Shown: in pieces, positions 1 through 6,181 of the stretch | How positions within the stretch are numbered: position 1 is the stretch's first letter | Layout: the number at the start of each line of letters is the position of its first letter | Assembly (NCBI GenBank): GCA_022866885.1 | Contig: JALHWS010000014.1 | Coordinates: 1-11,615, forward strand | Reading direction: 5' to 3' | Origin: Candidatus Microgenomates bacterium | GTDB taxonomy: Bacteria; Patescibacteriota; Microgenomatia; 2-02-FULL-39-11 | Length of the DNA: 11,615 nt | The notes under the pieces: generated by a model | Seen by the model: only the letters and a program-made list of their open reading frames with translations | Told to the model about the DNA's origin: nothing | The model's database searches: none | Position numbers and translations under genes: made by a program

Positions 1-229
1 GGTCTTCCTCATGCGGATCAAGTTTCAAGCTTTTAGGGTATTTTATGGAAAATTCCGACTGGTCTACCCACTCGGCCAATTCTTCCGCCGGCAGCGGCGT
101 CGGTTGGACATTAGCCACCGGGTTAATGACTTGGGGAGCCAAAAATTGCCGATAGGCAAAATATCCGCCGCCGGCCAAAAGCCCTAATATGATAATGATA
201 ATAAGCCATTTTCCTATTCTCATGGGCAT
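1..229 (-). CDS. Membrane-anchored protein of unknown function (5' part only)
   Basis: The frame is open from ATG at 229-227 to the window edge, about 76 codons, so the C-terminal part is missing. A second in-frame ATG at 223-221 may be the real start; no clear Shine-Dalgarno site precedes either. The product begins MPMRIGKW, followed by one strongly hydrophobic segment (about residues 7-21, rich in Ile, Leu and Gly). A Pro/Ala/Gln linker follows (about residues 27-42), then the start of a soluble region reading EFSIKYPKSLKL. This is the layout of a single-pass protein with an N-in anchor and an extracytoplasmic domain. I do not recognise the family from the visible part. It is divergent from the gene at 275 and separated from it by 45 bp that hold candidate promoters for both. 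Confidence 0.7.
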   Translation of the reverse strand, partial: MPMRIGKWLIIIIILGLLAGGGYFAYRQFLAPQVINPVANVQPTPLPAEELAEWVDQSEFSIKYPKSLKLDPHEED

Positions 230-230
230 A

Positions 231-239
231 AGTATACCA
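231..239 (-). promoter_or_regulatory. Candidate extended -10 promoter for the leftward membrane-protein gene
   Basis: On the minus strand the sequence reads TGGTATACT just before the first ATG (229) of the leftward gene: an extended -10 (TGn) joined to TATACT. No convincing -35 is visible. Initiation about 7 bases downstream would fall near 224, so the transcript would start at or just before the second ATG (223) and be essentially leaderless. This is seen as a motif only; promoter function is inferred. Confidence 0.3.
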
Positions 240-254
240 ATCCGAGAGAAGAAT

Positions 255-263
255 TGCTATAAT
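255..263 (+). promoter_or_regulatory. Candidate extended -10 promoter for the secreted protein gene at 275
   Basis: The plus strand reads TGCTATAAT, a perfect TATAAT with the TGn extension. No good -35 lies 16-18 bp upstream. A start near 270 would leave a leader of only about 5 bases before the ATG at 275 and would cut through the Shine-Dalgarno-like AGGTGG at 265-270. Either the transcript is nearly leaderless or the hexamer is fortuitous. Confidence 0.35.
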
Positions 264-264
264 T

Positions 265-270
265 AGGTGG
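265..270 (+). promoter_or_regulatory. Shine-Dalgarno-like site of the secreted protein gene
   Basis: AGGTGG lies 4 bases upstream of the ATG at 275. It supports that start over the internal overlapping frame beginning at 318. Confidence 0.5.
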
Positions 271-274
271 TAAA

Positions 275-724
275 ATGAAAAAAATATTTTTAGTTATTTT
301 TCTATTCTGCATCACAATTGCTGCCGCATTTCCAAAAAATGTCGACGCGGCGAAAAAATTCGTTCCTTCCACCAAAAAAACAACGACCGTCAGGAAATCA
401 ACCGCCTCTTCCAGCTCTATCCCGGCCGTTGTCCGTTACCGTTCCGATAAACTGGGCATCCTTTTTTCCTTTTCCAATTTCTCCGGCATCGAATCAGTCG
501 CCTACTCTTTTCTTTATAAAAGCAATGGTATGCAACAGGGAGCCGGCGGAGCCGTCAGATCAGATAACAATCCAGGGATGGAAAGGGAGTTGCTTTTTGG
601 TACCTGTTCAACATCCGTTTGCACTTACCACTACAACCTAACGGGAGCCAGACTGGTCTTAACCGCCAAAATGACCAATGGCTCGACCGTCTCTAAAACC
701 TACCGCATAAAAACCTACCGGTGA
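275..724 (+). CDS. Small secreted protein of unknown function
   Basis: This 149-residue product has a typical signal peptide: MKK, a hydrophobic core at about residues 4-19, and a likely cleavage site near residues 24-26 (VDA-A). The mature protein begins with a Ser/Thr/Lys-rich stretch (about 27-48). A probable beta-rich domain follows, with FGTC-x4-C near residues 108-116; the two cysteines could form a disulfide outside the cytoplasm. The C-terminus is basic and Thr-rich. I do not recognise a named family, though the LLFGTC...CTYHY region looks like a conserved core rather than random sequence. The start is supported by the AGGTGG site and by the signal peptide. It is the only convincing plus-strand gene here and converges on the next gene with a 12-bp gap. 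Confidence 0.75.
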   Translation: MKKIFLVIFLFCITIAAAFPKNVDAAKKFVPSTKKTTTVRKSTASSSSIPAVVRYRSDKLGILFSFSNFSGIESVAYSFLYKSNGMQQGAGGAVRSDNNPGMERELLFGTCSTSVCTYHYNLTGARLVLTAKMTNGSTVSKTYRIKTYR

Positions 725-736
725 GAGGTAAACAGG

Positions 737-1468
737 TTACCTGGCAAAAAACTTAAAAAACCAACCAAACCAGCTTTTTGTCTGTTCTTCGAAGGTAATT
801 TTTTCTCGTAAAGAAGTATCCTCTTGGATTAAAGCCAGGATAGTCTCTTGAACGATATTTTTATCATCCTGATTGGGAAGCTGTTTCTGTAATTGGAATA
901 ATTTCTCTATTCTTGATCGGTTCTGTTCTATTTGCTTCTTTAAGTTTTTGACCGCTCCATAATCTATTCCTACCAGAAGTTTCAGATTTTTGCTCCTGGA
1001 CTCCAGCCTACCGAGCTCCTGCTGGATTTGGTTTTGGGCTTTATTTTGCTCCTGAGTAATCTGTTTTACTTGTTCTCCGATTTCTCCCTGCAGTGTTGCA
1101 GATTGGAGTATTTCTTCTATCTTTCGCGCGACAATGCTCATCTGAGTTTTTGCGTTCTCGCTTATTTGTTTGGGGACATCTTCTTTTTCCGGCGGTTTTT
1201 TTTCGGCTTTACTTTGCTCCTGATCTTCCTTTTCCTTTTCAATAATTATATTTTTTGTTTCATTTTGTTCACTTTCTTTTTTTTCTTCAGCCGATTGCCG
1301 TCTTTCTTTCTCCTGCTCCTGCTGTTGCTCTTTTTCTTGTTCTGCTTGCAGAGTTTTTTGGATCTCCCTCTCAGTCATACTGTTTTGTCCTGATTCATCC
1401 TTTGCCTCTGCGAAAGCGAAGGAAACGGAAAATAGTAAAACCAATAAGAGACAGCTTGCTTTTTTCAT
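737..1468 (-). CDS. Secreted Glu/Gln/Lys-rich coiled-coil protein
   Basis: The 243-residue product has a signal peptide (MKKASCLLLVLLFSVSFAFA, likely cut after AFA at about residue 20). Residues 22-100 are extremely rich in Glu, Gln and Lys. Residues 100-225 look like a long alpha-helical coiled coil with few prolines. The C-terminal tail is aromatic and basic (SWFGWFFKFFAR), resembling a short amphipathic or membrane-touching helix. No enzyme motif is visible. It is probably an extracytoplasmic structural or adaptor protein, but this is inference. AGAGGA at 1475-1480 lies 6 bases before the ATG and fixes the start. The gene has its own promoter and follows a hairpin after the nucleotidyltransferase gene, so it is probably a separate transcription unit. 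The Leu/Phe-rich plus-strand frames opposite it are antisense mirrors of its repetitive codons. Confidence 0.75.
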   Translation of the reverse strand: MKKASCLLLVLLFSVSFAFAEAKDESGQNSMTEREIQKTLQAEQEKEQQQEQEKERRQSAEEKKESEQNETKNIIIEKEKEDQEQSKAEKKPPEKEDVPKQISENAKTQMSIVARKIEEILQSATLQGEIGEQVKQITQEQNKAQNQIQQELGRLESRSKNLKLLVGIDYGAVKNLKKQIEQNRSRIEKLFQLQKQLPNQDDKNIVQETILALIQEDTSLREKITFEEQTKSWFGWFFKFFAR

Positions 1469-1474
1469 AAAAAT

Positions 1475-1480
1475 TCCTCT
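1475..1480 (-). promoter_or_regulatory. Shine-Dalgarno site of the coiled-coil protein gene
   Basis: The minus strand reads AGAGGA 6 bases upstream of the ATG at 1468-1466. It is one of the clearest ribosome binding sites in the window. Confidence 0.6.
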
Positions 1481-1488
1481 TTACAATA

Positions 1489-1518
1489 ATTATATATCTT
1501 TAAAACGGAAGAGATCAA
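1489..1518 (-). promoter_or_regulatory. Sigma70-like promoter of the coiled-coil protein gene
   Basis: On the minus strand, TTGATC (1518-1513) and a perfect TATAAT (1494-1489) are separated by 18 bp. The expected start near 1482 gives a leader of about 14 bases that keeps most or all of the AGAGGA ribosome binding site. It is the best complete promoter in the window. Confidence 0.5.
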
Positions 1519-1537
1519 AGATTATTTAAAATCGAGC

Positions 1538-1557
1538 GTGTTTACTCCAATAAACAC
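1538..1557 (-). terminator. Hairpin after the nucleotidyltransferase gene, possible weak terminator
   Basis: A perfect 7-bp stem (GTGTTTA with TAAACAC) encloses a 6-base loop. It lies 9 bases downstream of the nucleotidyltransferase stop and just upstream of the next gene's promoter. On the minus strand it is followed by GCTCGATTTTAAAT, so the T-tract is short and displaced. The stem is also AT-rich. The end of the isoprenoid operon is a sensible place for termination, but intrinsic termination here would be inefficient. Confidence 0.35.
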
Positions 1558-1566
1558 TGACCTAAT

Positions 1567-2403
1567 TTATATCTTCCCCCACTCTTTGATGGCTTTTTCG
1601 TAAGATTGAGGCGTACCGATGTCTACCCACCGGCCGGCAAAAAGAAAACCGGAAAGCTGCCGGTTTTGGGCCAACTTTGAAAAAATATCTTCCAGAAGGC
1701 AATTGCCTGTTTTGGGCAAATAATCAAAAATTTCCCTGTCAAAAACATAGAGGCCGCTATTGATCAGCTGCGAAGTCTGCCGGCCCTTTTCCGGCTTTTC
1801 GATAAATTGCTTTATGCGGGCGCCATGCAAAATCACTTCGCCGAAACTGGAAGGGTCAACTACCGATGTTAAAGCAATCGTCCCGACCGTCCCCTGTTCC
1901 TTATGAAAGGCCACTAAATCAGAAAGATTGATGTCGATCAGAATATCCCCGTGGATAACCAAAAACGATTCGCCTTTGAGATATTTTTTCGCCAAGACCA
2001 GCGCTCCGCCGGTACCGGCTTCTTTGCTTTCGTCGACGTATGTGATTTTAACGTCAAATTTTTTACCGTCGCCGAAATGCTCCCTGATTTTCTCTCCCAG
2101 ATGGCCGATGGAAAAAATGATGTCTCTGATCTCGTATTTTTTCAACCTCTCCATAATATGTTCAAGGATTGGTCGTCCGCCAACCGGAAAAAGTCCTTTG
2201 GGCATCTCAAAAGTAAACGGCCGCATGTTGAGTCCCTTACCGCCGACCAGGATAACCGCCTGGTTTACCCGGGGAGATAGACTTTGAGTGACTAAATATT
2301 CAATCGCGTGCGAACGGTTTCTGATTTTCGTCCCGTCGATGAAACCGTCGACTTTCGTCAGAAGGGATTTTTTCAAAGTGATAGTAAGGCGTTCTCTGTC
2401 CAT
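1567..2403 (-). CDS. Ribbon-helix-helix / sugar-nucleotide nucleotidyltransferase fusion
   Basis: The 278-residue protein has two parts. Residues 3-42 match a CopG/MetJ-like ribbon-helix-helix DNA-binding domain: a beta strand (RLTITL), a helix (SLLTKVDGFI), a turn and NRSHAIEYLV. Residues 47-278 are an NTP_transferase Rossmann-like domain that would join a sugar 1-phosphate to an NTP and release pyrophosphate. Visible motifs are ILVGGKG (51-57), MPKGLFPVGGRP (67-78), GTGG (130-133), HGDI (151-154), EKP (202-204), INSGLYVF (214-221) and WVDIGTP (259-265). The phosphate-binding loop reads GGKGLNMRPFT, where the family norm is GGxGTRLxPLT, so the usual catalytic Arg position is Asn59. The substrate cannot be told; GDP-mannose or dTDP/UDP-glucose type are candidates. 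It follows uppS after a palindromic repeat and has its own -10 and AAGGAA site. Confidence 0.85.
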   Translation of the reverse strand: MDRERLTITLKKSLLTKVDGFIDGTKIRNRSHAIEYLVTQSLSPRVNQAVILVGGKGLNMRPFTFEMPKGLFPVGGRPILEHIMERLKKYEIRDIIFSIGHLGEKIREHFGDGKKFDVKITYVDESKEAGTGGALVLAKKYLKGESFLVIHGDILIDINLSDLVAFHKEQGTVGTIALTSVVDPSSFGEVILHGARIKQFIEKPEKGRQTSQLINSGLYVFDREIFDYLPKTGNCLLEDIFSKLAQNRQLSGFLFAGRWVDIGTPQSYEKAIKEWGKI

Positions 2404-2410
2404 AAAAAAT

Positions 2411-2423
2411 TTCCTTTATTATA
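2411..2423 (-). promoter_or_regulatory. -10 box and ribosome binding site of the nucleotidyltransferase gene
   Basis: A perfect TATAAT (2423-2418) is followed by AAGGAA (2416-2411), 7 bases before the ATG at 2403. The best -35 at 17 bp spacing is the weak TAGGAT (2446-2441), at the edge of the palindromic repeat. If the -10 is used, initiation near 2411 would leave an 8-base leader and lose most of the ribosome binding site. Confidence 0.35.
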
Positions 2424-2439
2424 CTACCAAGACTTACGC

Positions 2440-2539
2440 AATCCTATGTCATTGCGAGTCCCGCCACTTATTCGGGACGTGGCAATCTCGGCCGGGATTG
2501 CTTCGCTTTGCTCGCAATGACAATCTATACTAATCCTAT
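2440..2539. repeat. MITE-like palindromic repeat with near-duplicate flanks
   Basis: A perfect 12-bp inverted repeat, TGTCATTGCGAG (2447-2458) and CTCGCAATGACA (2511-2522), encloses two internal hairpins: GTCCCG/CGGGAC (2458-2463 with 2473-2478) and CAATC/GATTG (2483-2487 with 2496-2500). The whole can fold as a branched structure. From memory, elements with TCATTGCGAG...CTCGCAATGA ends recur in many bacterial genomes as short dispersed repeats. The left flank AATCCTAT (2440-2447) is nearly repeated right after the right arm (AATCTAT, 2522-2528) and exactly repeated at 2532-2539, which suggests a target-site duplication. It fills the gap between uppS and the nucleotidyltransferase gene and may affect mRNA stability or readthrough. 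Confidence 0.75.
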
Positions 2540-3234
2540 TTCCCGAATCTTCTCTTGCGTTTCGTATAATCTGCAATCGCTTTCTCAAATTCCTCCGGAG
2601 TAAAGTCCGGCCAAAAAGCATCGGTAAAATACAATTCTGCGTACTCCGACTGCCATAAAAGAAAACCGGATAGTCTTTTTTCGCCTCCTGTGCGGATAAT
2701 CAGATCCGGATCCGGCTGCCCCGCCGTATCCAAATATTTTTCAAATTCTTCTTCAGTAATTGAAACATTGGAACATTGTGATATTGAAACATTTTTAATA
2801 AATTTATTTACGGCGCGCATGATTTCGTTCCGGCCGCCGTAATTTAAAGCAAAATTGACGGTTATCCGGGTATTGTTTTTTGTGTCTTCCATCCATTTTT
2901 TGGTTTTTTGCTGGATGTCTTTAGGAAATTTAGCCAGATCGCCAATAATATGTATTCTGATATTTTGCTTATGAAATTTGTCGTATTTCTTATCCAGAAC
3001 GTACCGAAATAAATTACAGAGGAATTGCACTTCTTTGCTTGAACGGTACCAATTTTCCGTGGAAAAGGCCCAGAAAGTCAAAGAAGTTATGCCCATTTCT
3101 ATGGCTTTATCTATCAGCGGTTCGACGCGCTTTTCCCCTTCCCGGTGTCCTTCGAAGACAGGCTTACCGTGCTCTTTAGCCCATCTCCGGTTGCCATCCA
3201 TAATTATTGCTAAATGACGAGGTGTATTTGACAT
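2536..3234 (-). CDS. uppS: Isoprenyl transferase (undecaprenyl diphosphate synthase)
   Basis: This 232-residue cis-prenyltransferase condenses IPP units onto an allylic diphosphate, giving the long polyprenyl carrier for cell-wall sugar intermediates. Family motifs are complete: IIMDGNRRWA with catalytic Asp13, GHREG (29-33), FSTENW (57-62), NFALNYGGR (127-135), DPDLIIRTGGE (175-185) with Arg181, R187/S189 before FLLWQ, and YFTDAFWPDF (202-211). The usual SNFLLW is SGFLLW here. Length is normal. Residues 148-158 (NVSISQCSNVS) are encoded by a degenerate octamer tandem repeat in the variable loop before the IPP-binding motif. The gene starts 6 bp after the prenyl synthase stop with no Shine-Dalgarno site, so translational coupling is likely. 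It ends in TAG after RRFGK, a natural family terminus, which shows that TAG works as a stop in this genome. Confidence 0.95.
   Translation of the reverse strand: MSNTPRHLAIIMDGNRRWAKEHGKPVFEGHREGEKRVEPLIDKAIEMGITSLTFWAFSTENWYRSSKEVQFLCNLFRYVLDKKYDKFHKQNIRIHIIGDLAKFPKDIQQKTKKWMEDTKNNTRITVNFALNYGGRNEIMRAVNKFIKNVSISQCSNVSITEEEFEKYLDTAGQPDPDLIIRTGGEKRLSGFLLWQSEYAELYFTDAFWPDFTPEEFEKAIADYTKRKRRFGK
2761..2792. repeat. Degenerate 8-bp tandem repeat inside uppS
   Basis: The plus strand reads as four consecutive octamers: TGAAACAT, TGGAACAT, TGTGATAT, TGAAACAT. The first and last are identical. It encodes residues 148-158 of UppS and creates a visible NVSI...NVSI duplication in a loop that is variable in the family. 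Confidence 0.7.
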
Positions 3235-3240
3235 AAAGTA

Positions 3241-4296
3241 TCAATACTGGCGCAAAATGATAAAATCTGCAAGGGCAGAAAGGAATAGTTTCTCTTTGGG
3301 ACGAAATTGTTCTTTTTCGATAAGAGTCTTCGCTATGGCGACCAGTTGGCTGCTTTCACGGAGACAGTAATTTAATGCTCCTGTGTCTCTCATCATTTTT
3401 TTTATCCAGTTGATTTCTTTTGGGGAAATATCTTTTTTACCCAAAAGCCCAAGTAGCATTTTTTTGTCCTTTTCCCCGACCATATTTTCCCAAGTTTTAA
3501 TTACTAATAAGGTTTTTTTACCTTCGCAAATATCACTCACTACGGACTTTCCGGTAATTTTTTCTTTCCCAAAAAGACCTAAAATATCGTCTTTTATCTG
3601 AAAAGCCAAACCGAGATACTCCCCTACTTTCGAAAGCGTCCGGTACTGATTATCATTTGCGCCGGCCAAGACGGCTCCGATCAATAATGGTTTTTGAACC
3701 GAATAGAAACCGGATTTATAACAGAGAGTACTTCTGACTATCGCTTCGCTTGGAAAACCGGGTATCAAAGGTAAAACCGTATCTACGTATTCACCGACAA
3801 TTGTCTCCTCTTTCATCCTGATAAATAACTCTCTGGCTTGATCTATTTTCTGCGGAAACAAAAGACTTCGAAATATTTCCTGGGAGAAAATTTCCGCCAG
3901 ATCTCCTGACAAGATCGCCAGTTTATCTCCCCAGTCATGACCAAAGCAACCGGCGAAATACTGATGCACTGTTTTTCCTCCGCGCCGCAGAAACCCATCA
4001 TCAATGATGTCGTCGTGAATGAGGGCAAAACTATGTAAAAGTTCAAAAGCGGTGGACAAACGTAACAACTCTTTTTCTTCAAGAGTGTTTGGTTGTCTGA
4101 TCAGCTTAAAGCCGGAGTTGAAAAGCGCCGGTCTTATTCTGTCTCCTCCGCGCAGAGTCAGATCTTTAACTTGCGTAATCAAGGCATCGCTTTCAGGAAA
4201 AATCTTTTGATAGCGATGTATCTTTTCCTCAAGATATTTTTTTATCAAAGGATCAATTTTATTTTTAAAACTTGCCAAGCTGTCTTCTATTTTCAT
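3241..4296 (-). CDS. Polyprenyl synthetase (geranylgeranyl/farnesyl diphosphate synthase type)
   Basis: This 351-residue class I trans-prenyltransferase elongates DMAPP with IPP to a C15-C20 or longer allylic diphosphate. The first Asp-rich motif is HDDIIDD (94-100) followed by RRG; the second is QIKDDILG (233-240), then GKSVVSDICEGKKTLL (249-264). DDxxG in the second motif and the following segment resemble archaeal and some bacterial GGPP synthases. Phe90 sits 5 residues before the first DD, the position where an aromatic residue limits chain length in archaeal-type GGPP synthases, so C20 is my best guess. The IPP-binding motif reads GGDRIRP (50-56), where the family usually has GGKRxRP: a Lys-to-Asp change worth noting. 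The start overlaps the decarboxylase stop as ATGA, with GAGGG upstream. It feeds UppS directly downstream. Confidence 0.9.
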   Translation of the reverse strand: MKIEDSLASFKNKIDPLIKKYLEEKIHRYQKIFPESDALITQVKDLTLRGGDRIRPALFNSGFKLIRQPNTLEEKELLRLSTAFELLHSFALIHDDIIDDGFLRRGGKTVHQYFAGCFGHDWGDKLAILSGDLAEIFSQEIFRSLLFPQKIDQARELFIRMKEETIVGEYVDTVLPLIPGFPSEAIVRSTLCYKSGFYSVQKPLLIGAVLAGANDNQYRTLSKVGEYLGLAFQIKDDILGLFGKEKITGKSVVSDICEGKKTLLVIKTWENMVGEKDKKMLLGLLGKKDISPKEINWIKKMMRDTGALNYCLRESSQLVAIAKTLIEKEQFRPKEKLFLSALADFIILRQY

Positions 4297-5273
4297 AATA
4301 AATGTCCCTCAACCAGTCTTACCCCGACTGACGGTCGGTTAATTATCACATTTTTCACCTCTCCCGTCGCTTTTAACAATCGGACTACTTTTTCCACTTC
4401 TTTTTGGAGACAAAGCAGATGCAGGTCATGGCCGGTATTGAGGGTGAAATAAACCGCTAGACCATCTTTTCGCCACTGCCTTGTTAGTATCATTAACCTC
4501 AACGTTTCCGGCAGCCAATAAAGATAGCTTGGTTTTGAAGTCATGATGATCGCGTGCATTTCCAAAGCTTCCGTCTCCACCAGTTCCCCGAATTTAGGGA
4601 AATCTTTTTCTCCAAGATATTTTTTAAGTAGGGATATTTTATCGTTGATTTTTCCTAATCTTTCCCTGAAAAACGGGCTGGAAAGGGCCGATTTTTGTGC
4701 CTCTGTGGTTGTCACTGACTTTTCGGAAGTGTTAACAATAACTACCACGTCGCAGATTTCCCAGTAATCGGGAAGGTACAGGGAAACGGCATAGGAATCC
4801 TCATTGGTTTTTCCTCCCAACCATTCCACAAAACCGTCTGGGACTGACCGGCAAGCCGATCCCGAGGCCTGCCTGGCTAAAATTGACAATTCTTTCTCCG
4901 TCAAATCTAAACCGGCGGCAGTCGCTCCCGCCAGGGTCAATGCCGCAAAAGCGGAAGCGGAAGAAGACAATCCTCCTCCCATCGGAAAATTATTTTTGCT
5001 GACAATCTTTGCCCCTAAATTTATCTTGGCCATTTTTCTGATTCTATCTAAATGTTGGGTCACCCGATTTTTTTTCAACCCTTCGGTTTTTTGGCCGTCA
5101 ATAAACACCGTGTCTTCATCTAAATCCTTATTAAATTTAACAGTGGTGGTTGTCTGCAACTCGCTTAAATTCATGGAAATGCTGCCGTTTGCCGGCAACC
5201 GCAGCGCCTCATCCGTCTTTCCCCAGTACTTGATGAAAGCGATATTTGAAGGAGCAATAGCGGTTGCTTTCAT
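4293..5273 (-). CDS. mvaD: Diphosphomevalonate decarboxylase family protein
   Basis: This 326-residue GHMP-family protein should convert mevalonate 5-diphosphate, ATP-dependently, to IPP, CO2, ADP and Pi. Family motifs are APSNIAFIKYWGK (7-19, Lys15), the phosphate loop MGGGLSSSASAFAAL (98-112), and SGSACRSVPDGFVEW (137-151) with substrate-binding Arg142. The C-terminal motif normally reads T-x-D-A-G-P-N; here it is YFTLNTGHDLH (275-285). The position of the catalytic Asp (Asp302 in the yeast enzyme) is therefore Asn279, with an Asp four residues later. Either this lineage's enzyme works with Asn or the activity differs (a related phosphorylation without decarboxylation is known in Thermoplasma). 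The operon places it after MvaK1 and MvaK2, which favours decarboxylase. It overlaps both neighbours by ATGA and has a good AAGGAG site inside the MvaK2 gene. Confidence 0.85.
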   Translation of the reverse strand: MKATAIAPSNIAFIKYWGKTDEALRLPANGSISMNLSELQTTTTVKFNKDLDEDTVFIDGQKTEGLKKNRVTQHLDRIRKMAKINLGAKIVSKNNFPMGGGLSSSASAFAALTLAGATAAGLDLTEKELSILARQASGSACRSVPDGFVEWLGGKTNEDSYAVSLYLPDYWEICDVVVIVNTSEKSVTTTEAQKSALSSPFFRERLGKINDKISLLKKYLGEKDFPKFGELVETEALEMHAIIMTSKPSYLYWLPETLRLMILTRQWRKDGLAVYFTLNTGHDLHLLCLQKEVEKVVRLLKATGEVKNVIINRPSVGVRLVEGHLL

Positions 5274-6178
5274 AATACTTTCACTCCTTCTGAAGAAATC
5301 TTTAGGTCGATTATTTCTCCGCCGGCTTTTTCAATTGCATTTTTTACTTCAACTTTTTTTTCCGCGCAAATGAGGGCAATCATGCAATCTCCTCCGCCGG
5401 CCCCGGATAACTTGGCTCCCAAAGCGCCGGCATCTCTGGCAGCGGTAATCATTGCTTCCAGCTTTGGCGTTGAGATACCTAAATCCTCAAGATAATCCTG
5501 ATGATAATTCAGGTATTTCCCTAAAGAAAACCAATCTTTTTCGTTGATGGCTTTTTTTCCCTTTTCCACCAAATCAGCAATGTTATCAAAAATTTTCTCC
5601 ACCGCGGATGGATACTGTTTCATTTTTTCTTCAACCGATTTTACCATTTTGACCGTATCGGCTTTTATTCCCGAATAACCGATAACCAAATTCATTTCCA
5701 CCCCTGGTAACCGTTCAACCATCTCCCCTTTGGAAACAAAATATATTATGCCCCCGTATATAGCGCTGGCAACATCAAAACCCGATCCCAAACCCTGAAC
5801 CGCCAAAACAGCCTTAAATGACAAGTCAAATAATTCTCTGTCAGTTATTTTTTGCTTGAATAATTCGCTTAAGGCTTTTATCGTAGCGACGGTCACTGCC
5901 GAAGACGAACCCAAACCGTAATTTCCCAATTCGCTTTCCGTCTCGATCACAACCGGTTCTTTTATAAGGTAGTGCTCCCGGAATAATTTTATCGCCTGGA
6001 GCAAAAAAGTCTGATTGCTCTCCTTTGGCGTCACAAAAACATCGTTTTGACCATCTGATAAACCGGCTTTTACGGTCAAATATTTATCAACGGCGGCCAC
6101 CAGGCACGGCCGGCCGTAAACCACCGCATGGTCTCCCATGAGCATTAATTTCCCCGGCGCAGAAACAGTGATAGACAT
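5270..6178 (-). CDS. mvaK2: Phosphomevalonate kinase-like GHMP kinase
   Basis: This 302-residue cytoplasmic kinase is the probable enzyme converting mevalonate 5-phosphate and ATP to mevalonate 5-diphosphate. It has the GHMP N-terminus SAPGKLMLMGDHAVVYG (6-22), a phosphate loop YGLGSSSAVTVATIKAL (87-103), GSGFDVASAIYGG (131-143) with probable catalytic Asp135, and KLSGAGGGDC (256-265). YGLGSS...VTVA, GSGFDVA and the GGGDC ending are features of phosphomevalonate kinases; mevalonate kinases have HGxPSGxDN instead. Its first 36 residues are strikingly similar to the preceding mevalonate kinase, suggesting an old tandem duplication. The start follows a 54-bp gap, the largest between intact mevalonate genes, and has no Shine-Dalgarno site. 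A paralogous mevalonate kinase or another GHMP activity cannot be excluded. Confidence 0.82.
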   Translation of the reverse strand: MSITVSAPGKLMLMGDHAVVYGRPCLVAAVDKYLTVKAGLSDGQNDVFVTPKESNQTFLLQAIKLFREHYLIKEPVVIETESELGNYGLGSSSAVTVATIKALSELFKQKITDRELFDLSFKAVLAVQGLGSGFDVASAIYGGIIYFVSKGEMVERLPGVEMNLVIGYSGIKADTVKMVKSVEEKMKQYPSAVEKIFDNIADLVEKGKKAINEKDWFSLGKYLNYHQDYLEDLGISTPKLEAMITAARDAGALGAKLSGAGGGDCMIALICAEKKVEVKNAIEKAGGEIIDLKISSEGVKVL

Positions 6179-6181
6179 AAA

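Noticed and set aside
318..641. Second plus-strand frame within the secreted protein gene
   Set aside because: It lies inside a gene with a signal peptide and ribosome binding site, and has no start signal of its own.
726..742. Hairpin AGGTAA/TTACCT between the convergent genes as a bidirectional terminator
   Set aside because: The stem is short and neither strand has a T-tract after it.
1028..1393. Long plus-strand Phe/Leu-rich open frame
   Set aside because: It is the antisense of the Glu/Gln/Lys-rich coiled-coil gene, whose GAA/CAG/AAG codons read as Leu/Phe on the other strand; no ribosome binding site.
2424..2621. Minus-strand frame across the palindromic repeat
   Set aside because: It consists of the antisense tail of uppS and the repeat element; no family features.
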